Positions 1 through 10,767 of a DNA stretch of 64,000 bases are shown piece by piece (the first letter of the stretch is position 1; each line of letters starts with the position of its first letter). The notes under the pieces were generated by a model. It searched no databases. It was not told the origin of the DNA and worked only from the letters and a program-made list of their open reading frames with translations. Origin of the DNA: Pomphorhynchus laevis (taxonomy: Eukaryota; Acanthocephala; Palaeacanthocephala; Echinorhynchida; Pomphorhynchidae); the NCBI GenBank assembly GCA_012934845.2, contig WNNJ02002970.1, forward strand, positions 79,943-143,942. Direction: 5' to 3'. Position numbers and translations under genes: made by a program.

Positions 1-200
1 ACGTTATTCTAGGTGTATGACATATAAGTTTAATGATCGCTGTTTAGTGAATTATCAGCCAGTAAGCAAATATTAACCATAACAAGTTGGGTGAATATAT
101 ACATACAAATGATATCCCATATTCTCCTTTGATCCAGAGCCTGCGATAAACTTCTCACCACCAACGACGGATTATTTTCTCGTAAGCGAAATTACGTTGC

Positions 201-312
201 ATGTATCAAAACGTAGGTTTGATAAAAACCTATGTATCAAAACGTAGGTTTGATAAAAACCTATGTATCAAAACGTAGGTTTGATAAAAACCTATGTATC
301 AAAACGTAGGTA
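201..312. repeat. 31-bp tandem repeat, about 3.6 copies
   Basis: Three full 31-bp units start at 201, 232 and 263, and a fourth partial unit starts at 294. The full copies are identical by eye. Each unit contains an internal inverted repeat (TAGGTTT / AAACCTA around a short loop). The array lies directly before the left LTR-like repeat of a Penelope-like element and may belong to it. Confidence 0.9.
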
Positions 313-485
313 TCCTTATTCTGATACCTATATTAATATCTATTAGTCAATTCATAAAAATTGATTTTTATTTTTAATTTCAGTTTATAATTCATCTTGA
401 TATAAATTATATAAAATCTTATAAAAATTATTTATTATTAATTAATTTTTTGTTATTTAACTATTTAACTTTTATTTTGCGTTAT
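312..485 (+). repeat. LTR-like direct repeat, left copy
   Basis: From the CCTTATTCTGATAC block at about 312 to about 485 this sequence is repeated with few changes at 2093-2268. The two copies bracket reverse-transcriptase fragments. Direct LTR-like terminal repeats are a known feature of Penelope-like elements, so this is probably one of the element's terminal repeats. Confidence 0.7.
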
Positions 486-1977
486 TATAAATTATAGAAT
501 ATGGATTTGTTCATAACTGTGTAAAAACTAAATCTAAACCATATAAATATATGAAATATACGTTTCGATACATTGATGATATATGTGTATTTAATTCTAA
601 TAATTTTTATTCAATAAGCGAACAAATTTCTTAATAATTTTGAGATTTAAGATTTAAATTTTATGTTCCAATGGGTGGTAATAGTAGCCCAATTATAGCT
701 GACTTGTTTTTAAGCTTTATAGAATATGAATTTGTTCATAACTGTGTAAAAACTAAATCTAAACAATATAAATATATGAAATATATGTTTCGATACATTG
801 ATGATATATGTGTATTTAATTCTAATAATTTTTATTCAATTAGTGAGCACATTTATCCAGAAAGCCTTATTCTTAACAAAACCAATATTAATGATAAAGA
901 AGGTGTATATCTAGATATGAACATTAAATTAACATTAACTAAAACTACTTTTAATTTATATCGTAAAGATGACATATTTAAATTTACAAGAAACTTATAA
1001 AAAAGTTATAAATTTCAATAAAATTCATCAATAAAATTTTTGATCTTGTTCATTCTTTTCTTTACGATAATTTATTTTTTTAACATTAATAGTTACTTAT
1101 CAAATGATCGCTTGCAGGTTCTCTAAAGTTGATACTTAACAAGGTCCCTAAATAATGAAGATTTATCTCTATTATTTTATCTTGTAATTATCAAGATTAT
1201 GTTATTGCAATAAGTCTTGCTTTAAATCGTTACACGCACACGACTGTCGAATTCTGTAACATATGACACTGCGAATTGAACGCTTTGACAATTCATCTTG
1301 TTTCTTTGTCGTCTATTTTTGTTTACCTAGAATTATTATATAATAGACTTATTATATTAATTAATCTAGAATTATTATAGTGTATGATAATACATATATC
1401 AAGTCACCAAGTAAAACTTGGTGACTTGATTTTTATAGAATATGAATTTGTTCATAACTGTGTAAAAACTAAATCTAAATTATATAAATATATGAAATAT
1501 ATGTTTCGATACATTGATGATATATGTGTATTTAATTCTAATAATTTTTATTCAATTAGTGAGCACATTTATCCAGAAAGCCTTATTCTTAACAAAACCA
1601 ATATTAATGATAAAGAAGGTATATATCTTGATATGAACATTAAATTAACATCAATTAAAACTACTTTTAATTTTCATCGTAATGATGACATATTTAAATT
1701 TACAAGAAACGTATTTTTGCATAAGCATTCATGTATTCCACATAATATAAAATATAATACATTAAATAATGAAATTTTAAGAATTGCAACAATATGTAAT
1801 GATATTGGCTTTCTTCAAAATCATTTAAATAATTTAATAGATACATATTTTAAACTAGGTTACTATAAAAATAACATCAAGCAGAAAATAGTAAAATATA
1901 TAAATCAAACTTTTAAGTGGCAAAATTTTTGTGGATGGATAATAAATAATATACTTTGTATTAGAATAAGATACTAG
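486..1977 (+). mobile_element. AT-rich Penelope-like RT element, fragmented
   Basis: Three overlapping partial copies of one reverse transcriptase lie here: about 490-640, 671-1000 and 1384-1977. The readable peptide has a PMGGNSSPIIADLF-type palm motif, then FRYIDDIC (the catalytic YxDD box), then an IYPESLILNKTN / YLDMNIKL block. The 1384-1977 copy runs farthest, ending in a GYYKNNIKQK-like tail. This arrangement matches RTs of Penelope-like elements. No GIY-YIG domain is visible in this family. Host-like AT content and several copies indicate an old family that multiplied here. The element is broken. Related copies lie at 17.5, 40.0-40.6 and 47.8-49.8 kb. I am fairly sure of the RT and less sure of the clade. 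Confidence 0.75.
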
Positions 1978-2092
1978 ATAGTTTTATCAGAGGAAATACA
2001 TCATTAGCATGGATTTGGACCCCCTACTATGTTTAGAGGAGTTAGGGGCCGAAACCTGATAATATAGCACTTCCTCCTGATTACCTCTAATC

Positions 2093-2268
2093 CTTATTCT
2101 GATACATAGTTTGTTATCACTTAGTCAATTCATAAAAATTGATTTTTATTTTTAATTTCAGTTTATAATTCATCTTGATATAAATTATATAAAATCTTAT
2201 GACAATTATTTATTATTAATTAATTTTTCATTATTTAACTATTTAACTCTTATTTTGCATTATTTTCA
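2093..2268 (+). repeat. LTR-like direct repeat, right copy
   Basis: This matches 312-485. Just upstream (about 2010-2065) a CCCCTA...TAGGGG stem is followed by CCGAAACC, resembling a decayed hammerhead-type motif as found in terminal repeats of Penelope-like elements. Confidence 0.7.
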
Positions 2269-2309
2269 ATTTGCAATATAAAATACGTAGACTCAGTTAG
2301 CTTATTTGA

Positions 2310-3144
2310 TTTGTTCTGAGGACAAATTTTCTTAAGGTGTTCTCGGCTATTTTGAAAGGAGCTACTAATTTTGAACAATTTTAAGCTACTTTTAGCCATT
2401 TAAATCTGACAACACTGATCTAACTACATGTCTGCTTAATACAATAAGGCTGTGTAATGTAAATGTATCATGTTTATGATAAATATAATAATTTAAAATA
2501 AATAATTTAGTATATTAATAAATAATATTTATTATACAAAACTATGCCATCAAAATTTATCAATGACTTTATAAACTAATTATTTCTATTATCTCGAACA
2601 TTAGTAAATGTAATTAGTGGCCCACAATCTCATTCTATAATTTTAAAAGAATAGACATATTTTTATTTACTTAAATACATTAAATACATTTATTTAAAAC
2701 ACTTTTTGATTTATAGCTTTTGTCTTATATAGAGATAATCGGGTATTTGTATATCTAACTGTATTTGTATACGATAGGTATCTAGATTAAATAGATATAG
2801 TCAAAGACTTATTAATCAGTTATTACTCGAACATTGTTCAAAACAATAATATCGTTTAATATAATGTTTGTTGTCAAATATTTTGCCGTAATCGGTTTTT
2901 ATTTGAATATTTGTGGTATGCAGTAATCTATGGTCATCCTAGATTGAATTCTATTAAAAACACCTGATGTGTGATCTCCCCTATATGTGATCTCCCTGTA
3001 TACATGCAATCTTTCGGGTTAGCAGAAGATTAATAAATAAGGGTTTTGTTAATAACTATATAACCGATAAAAACTTTAAGAAACGAAGACATGCAAAAGA
3101 CAACTTTAAATATAAACCGTTCACGACGTGTATTTTGAAATCTT
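2310..3144. other. AT-rich intergenic DNA, nothing recognised
   Basis: The sequence is low-complexity AT-rich with stops in all frames. I see no gene or clear repeat structure. Confidence 0.6.
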
Positions 3145-5900
3145 CAAATTATCCTTGCGGACTCAGGTCAAGAGGGTTCTGAGCCCCTCGGCCGCACCAG
3201 TGCACCGCCCTCTGACTGAACCATTCAGGGTCTTTCACAAACCTAAGAGTCCAGTAAAGGCGGACTATGGTTGGTAATTTCGAGATGAGGAGCTTGAGAC
3301 ATCTTAGTCTTTGTTCTGGGGGACGTCCTCGTGAAATGCAGACTAATCCCGAGATCGCCCAAGTACCCCAGAGGCGCACTGGGTTATCCCATTTAATGAC
3401 AGATGCTGGGCCCGTTTCAGAGCCCATCTAGCTTTCTTCAGGATACGTTTAAGTCTATCCAGGTCAGCTTTCGCCGACCAATTCACCGTAACGGTGAACC
3501 CCAGATATTTTACTCGACTCGTGAAGATGGGGAGTGGTTGATGCTGCAAAATGGAGGAGAGTGCAGAGAGTGCTAGTCTCTTAAGTTTCTTTTTGGTGGC
3601 AGGAACGCCATGAAAGACTACCACCTGTGATTTAGAGGAGTTTAAAATAAGATTGGATGGGGCAACTGATCTTTTAATCTTAAAAAGAAACGGCTGATGT
3701 CAGAGATTACATCTTTGCACCTGCGTCCAGAGAACAAGGCTGTGGTATCATCAGCATATACCACTAGATGTTGATCACGTTTAAAATTCTTGAATAGTAC
3801 AATGGATGCAGCAAGATATAAGATAGGAGAAAGTGGGGATCCTTGAGGTACACCCGTAATAGGGTAGAACTGACGCGCATCAGGGTCGTCTTCATAGTAG
3901 AACCGCTTGGTGTACAGCAATATCTCCACCCTGTTAACAATTCTCGCAGGCAACCCGAGGGACCTGAGAGAGGAGATAACGAAGGGAATGGAGATCCGGT
4001 CAAATGCAGCTGAAAAATCAAGAAAAACAGCCACAGCAAGCTGATATTACTATTCTTACAAAACTGATGCACTTCACCAATTGCTGAATGGACCGAGCGC
4101 CCTTTGACAAACCCATTAAAATTCGCTGGGATCAAATTACGCCTACATAAATGACGTGGATTCTACGCGCAAGCGCTTTCTTGTAGATGGATATGAGGGC
4201 ATTCTGAATCGAGATGGGCAGCAGATCTTTAGGACAAGTGATTAATCTCTTTATAGGTAAAGAAACTCGACGGCTGATGTTGATGTCCGCTATGTCGGAC
4301 GGGGAGGCTAATAGCATTGTGATGGCGACCTCCTTTCTCTGACTGTATGTCAAAAGCTGACAGACACGAGTGGTGAGTGGCGCGTGGGATTTGGAGGTGC
4401 CCGGGAGTAGTCCCCAGGAGTTAAGGATATCTGTAACAGATAAGTCCCTACTCCTGAAGTCACACCAAGGCAGGATTAATTGGGGAGATTGAACGGCTCG
4501 ATAATTATGTAAGGAAAGTGACTCCTCTAAAACTTTGTCAAGGATTATGCTACCAATCCAAACCAAGGCTCTATCCTTCCAGCAGACAAACTTCTCCTTC
4601 TTTAATATCTTCCAGAATGAAGCATGAGAAGGGTTAAGTGAGCAATGCTTGCCCTATCCTGCTAAGCTGGAGCCTATATCTAGAGATCCAGTATTCATTC
4701 GAGAGGATCTTTCTCGAAAACAGAGAGAGATTGGGAAGGTGCAACATTTTAGCTAGGACTTTGAGCTTTGTTGGAGTAGGATTGTATTTTCGACCTTTAT
4801 AGGTAGTCGAAAAGATCGCGGTAGCTTGCGATGAGAGGCAGTTTCTAAATTCGGTCAAACTCTCAATTCCAATCCTAGGGAAGAGTTGGATAGCTGCCTG
4901 AAAGACGGCCAATCTAATTGGGTCAAAGTGAAACCACAAGAGTAGTTTAACAGGAGGGATGATCTTAAGGAACTCTTTGCTAGGGTTAAAAGACCTTGAG
5001 ATGAGGAGTAGTGAGGGGGTTATGTAAGGATTAAAGTGGGTGTAGATGTGCCTAGGGATAAATCGAGTAATATACTGGAGGAGACGGATAGACCGCGTCT
5101 CCTGAAGGACTATAACATCTGTATCTCTACTAGATAGAAGGCTAAGGGCGGAAGCACCTCCCGAATTCCACTGAAGGATATTTAGTAAAAAAGGCCCTTA
5201 ATTACTTCCCATTGCGTAAGTGTTACCGAAGTGGGAGGCCCTCCACCTATTCGCAACTAGAGGCGAAAAGGTCTCCTTTACCTCTTCCCGTCACGACAAA
5301 TGGAGTCGCTTGCCCACGGGCAATATCTTCATTTCCCTCGTTAGCCATAGCCCGGATCGAATTCTTCCGAGCAAGCTTCAGAGCGACTATGCTCAGCGCT
5401 GACCTATTTCGTTTCTTAGATTTTGGTGGTTTCTTAATATTGTTGGTCTTCCCAGAAAGAGGAGAACGGAAAGATTCCGCTAATTGACCCACCAATTTTT
5501 AAACATATTTTTCAATGTGGATCATTGATGTCTGATTCTGCATTTCAAGAAGTTTCAGAATTTTCGTATCCAGCATCCCGTCGTCTTTCTTGTTAGACGA
5601 GACAGCTTCCACAAAGCTAGTCGGTTTTGCTGTCACACTTCTGTGTCCCTTTTTGTATGCCTTAACGATTTTACACTTTTTTACCATGCGGGGTAAAAGA
5701 CCGCATGGTAAACGGACCGCATGGTGGTGAGCACTGCGGGTGCTCACCACCGCAGTTTGCGCAAAATGGCTTACCTTCACACTTCTCAGGATATATAGCA
5801 GTTGTACCACACACGCCGCACTTATGGGGTAGAGAAACAGCCAGTGGACCAATGCCCCCACTGATGACAATTGTTGCAGTGAGGGTACGTTAGTGAGTCG
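3145..5900 (-). mobile_element. LINE copy A (zinc-knuckle ORF1, EN remnant, RT)
   Basis: Read on the minus strand. The 5' end (about 5870-5650) encodes CCHC-type knuckles (CHQWGHWSTGC, then a CANCGG block), the nucleic-acid-binding region of LINE ORF1 proteins. ORF2 begins near 5190 with the apurinic-endonuclease start (LNILQWNSGG, then VIVLQETRS). Most of the endonuclease is missing, and the frame continues to an FHFDPIRLAVFQAAI linker. The RT follows: GFVKGRS, FLDFSAAFD, GVPQGSPLSPILY and the catalytic YADDT (about 4560-3640). The C-terminal tail (KYLGFTVTVNW) runs to about 3149. It is broken by several frameshifts and stops. The same family occurs at 21.5, 24.3-27.9 and 29.7-32.5 kb. It is a Jockey/I-group type by motif; the exact clade was not decided. 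It is more GC-rich than its surroundings. Confidence 0.85.
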
Positions 5901-6026
5901 GTTTCGATTTTTGAAAATCTCAAATTATACCCCATTAAAGGGGTATAATTGATTTACCCCTTTAATGTACCATTAAAGGGGTAAATTTGCCAGACCATAC
6001 TCGATATGAGTATGGTCTGGCAAATT
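5680..6026. repeat. Cluster of five short-loop perfect palindromes
   Basis: Five hairpins in 350 bp: arms 5680-5691/5701-5712 (12 bp, loop 9); 5723-5734/5740-5751 (12 bp, loop 5); 5923-5933/5940-5950 (11 bp, loop 6); 5953-5967/5971-5985 (15 bp, loop 3); 5984-6002/6008-6026 (19 bp, loop 5). All arms are perfect by eye. They span the junction between the 5' end of LINE copy A and an oppositely oriented CR1-like 3' fragment. Confidence 0.9.
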
Positions 6027-6290
6027 CTTAATGATTTAGATCATCCACTTCGAGATTGTCTTCATTTGCGCTCATCCAATATCCTCCGAGGCCATGGTTT
6101 AACCCTGCGACGTGAAAGGATAAGAAAATCACGAGCTGTCCAATTTGATCGGCGAGTTGTATCTCTGTGGAATAGGCTTGGAGAGTCAACAGTGTGCAGT
6201 AGCAATATCAACGAATTCAAAAAGAAATTACGGATGGAGGATGCCATGGGGAAAGCTGCTTTTCCGTATTTGTGATACTTTTATTATATT
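6003..6290 (+). mobile_element. CR1-like LINE, C-terminal end of ORF2
   Basis: An 89-residue frame (6006-6275) reads as the extreme C-terminus of a CR1/Jockey-type ORF2. It has the LRSSNILRGHGLTLRRER block, then a VVSLWNRLG box, then a short FKKKLR helix. The same order (NRLRGHHLTL, W-x-LP, FKKSL) occurs in the copy at 7.26-9.3 kb. No RT domain is attached, so this is a 5'-truncated fragment. It starts inside the palindrome cluster. Confidence 0.75.
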
Positions 6291-7250
6291 TTCTTTTTTT
6301 CTGCAGTGAACCAGCCAATTAAGCCATGCTTTTATGTGCTGTTGAAACATTAATAATAATAAAGGATTGCATGTCGAAATCAACAGTTTTAGAGCTTTAT
6401 CCACCGGGGCATTGCAGAACATCACGGAAATGGGGAAGCCTTGAATCCCTTTTATAAAGCGAACGTTAAAGATTTTGTAGTCACTTTCTAGAGCTGATAT
6501 ATCTTTTTCTGAAATGAATGTTGGCATATTGTTTATTTTTATTGTTGCCAGGATTGGTTTGGAAGCAATTATACTTGCTCAGAATGCTCATTTTTAGAGT
6601 AGTCGACGTACGACATTGCCAAATCAGGAGTGCAGAATGAGATTTTAATCTCAGATTCATAATATTTAATAGCATTGAACAATATCCTTTTTTAAATCGA
6701 TCGGCAAAGCCACTTATAAAAACATTGAACATGTTCTGTCTTTCCAGATGCACCAAAATTCTGATAATCACCAGGTTGGATAATTTTGGTACCGGGGGAG
6801 TTCTCCTTCCGTAATATATTCAATAGAAGCTAAATCTCTACTAACCTCATTTATTGCATTGGCAGGAAAATTAGTTTTCATTGAGTTCTTTGAACGCTCC
6901 GACGTGCTTAATTTACTCATTTTCAAGATGCGCGACAGAAGATTCTAAACTAACTGTTTGCGATCCAGCACTGTGGCTGCATCACAAACTGCTTTTATTT
7001 GAGTAATTTTTTTATTTTTTTTTCGCGAACTATATACATTCAAGTGCTTCGAAGTTCTCGACGTATTAGTCGATTTACAGATCAGATTAATTAAATGGTA
7101 AAAATACACTAGGTCAAACTCTATTCAGAACAGTTGGCACTGTTCCATTCAATGTTCTATTAAGAACAGTTATTATTAAATATAACATTAGCAAAAGATC
7201 GTTGAGCTCGTACAGGCTGGTACAGGGTAAAAAAATATCAATGAAAATCC
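6291..7250. other. Spacer, possible decayed LINE ORF1 on minus strand
   Basis: Short minus-strand frames of about 96-99 residues (6228-6771) have no recognisable motif. Their place upstream of LINE debris suggests a decayed ORF1, but this is a guess. No host exon is seen. Confidence 0.3.
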
Positions 7251-7254
7251 GAGT

Positions 7255-9330
7255 GTTCTAAGTTAGTACATTCTTTAGACTTTTCTTGAAGGACAAAATA
7301 CTGGAGGCCGAAACCACTTGACTTGGTAGCTTATTCCAGCTTGTCCACGTTCGGTTGACAATTGTGTTAAATCTTCTTCGTGGACGCATGTGGGTCTTTA
7401 ACGTGAGGTGATGTCCCCTCAATCTGTTTGAATTTCGAAGTTCGAACAGTTTACGACAAACATTTTCCCTCTGCCCTTTTTGAACATAAAGCGTTATCCA
7501 CGCAAACATTAAATCAGATGACTTTAAAAATGTCTTCACTGTGATCACACCAAATGCGTGGAGTCGGAAAATGAATGAGAGCTTGCGTTGGCTGGGTACA
7601 AGATGTGTTGCCTTGCGTAATATGGATTCGTACAGGTTCATCTCTGTCGTAGTTTGAGGGTGGCAGACAGGTGAAGCGTATCTCATTAAAGATAAGACAT
7701 AAGCATTGTAAATTAACTTAAAACTGGATGCGTCAAGCTGGCAAATGGTCCTTCTAATAAGTCCTAAAATTCGACCGCTTTTAGCAACTGTGTGACTGGT
7801 ATGTGGGATGGTCGATAAGCTTCTATTTACGATCACTCCAAGGCTTGGAATTGGGGAACTGTTTCAATTTCCCTTCCATCAATTGTATATAACGAATTGA
7901 TGTGTAGATGTCCGATGCGCATATGTTTTGACTTATCGGGGTTTAATACCTGTCCCCGTTGATTACACCATATCTTAATATTATCAATGTCTCTCTGGAG
8001 TATCATTGGATCTTGGCTATCGATTATTGGTCGCCAAATTTTCGAGTCGTCGCATATAAACCACATGGACTCGAAATAGCTGTAGTAAGCTCGTTGATGT
8101 AAATAATGAAGAGCAATGCACTGAGTACCGATCCCTGAGGAACACCGCGTCAAGGAGCTCTTATTTTTGACATATGTTGATTGGCCAATATAGTAATCTT
8201 CCGATTTCTAAGGAAGGAGTCAATCCAATTTAGGAGGGTTCCTCTGATGCCGTACTGTTCCAGCGTAATAAGGAGGACATCATAGTATATCCGATCAAAT
8301 GCTTTGCTGAGGTCGAAAAACAAAACATCAACACTAACTCCAGCCTCGGCATATCTGGTCCAATCACTTCTCGCAAGTACAAGGTTTGTGACAGTAGATC
8401 TTCCTGGGCGGAAACCATGCTGGTTGTCGCAGAGTACTTGGTTCCCTTCTAGGTGCCCGATGATTCGTTTAAAAAGCAGTTTCTCTAGCACTTTACAAGC
8501 AACGCAGGTAAGGCTTATTGGCCGATAGTTGCTTGCTAGATTACGGTCGCCTTTTTTGTAGAGAGGTCGGATTATAGAACATTTCCAATCTGATGGTATA
8601 CAGCCTGTTGACAAGGAGAAATCGAATATGGTGTGTAAAGGTTCATATATTACTGGTGCAAGTTCCCGAAGAAGAATTGGAGGAATATTGTCTGGTTCTG
8701 CCGCAATTGATCGTGGAAGCTTTAGAAGTTCGTTAAGTACCTCAAATTTATCAAATCGAGTAAATTCGTAACACTGATATTGAGCTGTGGAGACTCGGGG
8801 GCAATACTGACAGGTAGGACTCTCTAGCGTGAATTGATCCAGGAAAATATTGGCAATTGCTTTGTCATCAAATGTGAGCTCACCGGTTTCCACTTGTAAT
8901 CGGTCCAAGAACAATTCCCTTTGAATTTTTTATAAAATTTGTCTCTTTTCTTAATCATTTGTTTAATCTACGAGTCAAACCAAATGGGAGGTTTGTGGGA
9001 TGTGCGCTGACGTTTAAAAGGGGAGAAGTAATTTAGAGCATTGATCAAGGTATATTAGAAATTTTCCGAGCACTGATCTATGCCAATTACATATGGATTA
9101 GGACATTTAATGTTTCGAATAGCTTGCGTCATACTTGCGAAATTCGTTTTGAAAGGATTCAATTCGGGTTTTGCCGAGTGGGCTGTTTTAAAGAGACTAA
9201 CAGAAAGCGCCAGCCTAATGACACAATGATCACTGTAGCCAATAAGGGGTGAGAGAGATTTCATCAATTATGGGTTCCCCTCGTGATAAGCAGAGGTCTA
9301 AAATGGCAGATGATTGCTTCCTCCTAAAAT
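7255..9330 (-). mobile_element. CR1-like LINE, ORF2 from late EN to C-terminus
   Basis: Minus strand. From about 9325 down the frame starts in the last part of the apurinic endonuclease (AILDLCLSRG, then GYSDHCVIRL with the SDH catalytic triplet). RT blocks follow at 8914-8150: PRSIAAEPDNIPP, RPLYKKGDR, NYRPISLTC, NQHGFRPGRST and FFDLSKAFDR. The segment 8153-7833 carries the later palm and thumb, with NPDKSKHMRIG; the YADD-equivalent is altered. The C-terminal domain (7836-7258) includes MRYASPV, NRLRGHHLTL and WNKLPSQVV. It is 5'-truncated and interrupted by at least two frame breaks, so it is dead. CR1/Jockey-type by motif order. Confidence 0.85.
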
Positions 9331-10767
9331 ATTTAAATATTTTATTCTAAATCCGCTATTAGTTTAATCAGAGTCTCGGATTTTGTTTGGTTGTCTCAAT
9401 TTAATTTTACTTCAATACAAATTGTTGAGCCCTCCACTATTTGTGCAGCATTCTTATTTTTATATCTTTATAAATTATTACAAGATATTCAATTGTTGAA
9501 ATGTTATGACCATCCTCTGAAACAAATTCTTTGCTATGATCTATGGTAGAATGCCGTAAATCATAACCCTCTATCTTATCACTGCCAATATAGCTCTTTT
9601 ATCCGACATCCGATTCTATAAAAGATCGAAGCAAAATAGTTTATTTCACCACATTTCTTCCAGACCAAATTTTAAAATTGCTGATTTTTTACGAAATAAT
9701 TATTGGAGCTTGACAAAGAAAAGATGATTTTTTTGATATTTCGCTAACTTCTAATAGCATCTTCAGAAAATTACTAGTGATTTTTTACTATTGAAGTGCT
9801 AAGATAATTTATAATAGATATTGCAACAAACTATAAACATATTTCTAGGTCCAGGTTGCAATGGACAATTTAAAAGCGTAACAAACACTATGATATTTAA
9901 TGTGGGGCAAATTTAAAGTTAAATTTTTTTGTTACAAAAGTTTTATCAAGAAAAAAGTACAACTTTAAATAAAAACGTGTTACGCGTCATATAACAACGG
10001 AGAATTCAAATTTTTATATAAGTTATGATATCAAAATTTGGAGTAATTTTTCAATTAAACAAAATTATATCAAATAATATTTTTTATGCATCATAGAGTA
10101 AAAAAGATATTTTTTATAAAATATATATTAATATTTTGTAAGCATATTTATAATAATATTGTCACAACGTCAAATTTTAAAACGCTTGTTGCACCCGTTG
10201 CTGATATTGGAGTCAAAAATAATAAAAATGATTAACTTAAATTTATTAAATTTGCTTCTCCAGGCTTAAACTTCCCGGTCAAATTATTCTCATAAAATAG
10301 TGTTTGAGATAAAAATTATAAAAAGTGCGGTTTTGGCAAACAGGCAAGCCCCGGAATTCGATCTATCTATCTGTTTTGATATATTCCATGTGATAAATTT
10401 TATAAGAGCTCAGCCTGATTCATAAAACCAATAAGTTGATTTCTTAGGTCTCCTCAGAACGTGTGCTAGCCACCAGATTATTTTTTACGTTTAATTAGAA
10501 AGGCTTAATTGATTGGGCGTCTATGCCCTAAATTATTCAATTTTGTTTGATCTTCGACTCCTATTTCTGTATATTTCAATAGTACATTTAGTTGAATTTT
10601 TTTTAAATTATTTAATTTTGGCTTTAATTATAAATCAAAATTTTCTCAAGTTGTAAATGTTCTTTCTAGCCCGTACTACGAGTAATATTGCATAAATTAA
10701 ACACTGGTGTCGTTACTTCCTTTGACCTCTTTTCAATGTTAAAAGTTCATTCTTCTATTTATTTTTA
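9331..10767. other. Intergenic DNA with one hammerhead-like motif
   Basis: No gene is supported. At 9735-9766 the minus strand reads CTGAAGATGCTA, loop, TTAGCGAAATATC: a hammerhead-like core with a 4-bp stem, as found in Penelope-like terminal repeats. The rest is AT-rich and unassigned. The FAM199X-like gene starts just downstream, so its promoter should lie at the right edge. Confidence 0.5.

Noticed and set aside
201-312. Possible CRISPR-like array
   Set aside because: The units are contiguous with no unique spacers, and the context is eukaryotic and retroelement-rich.
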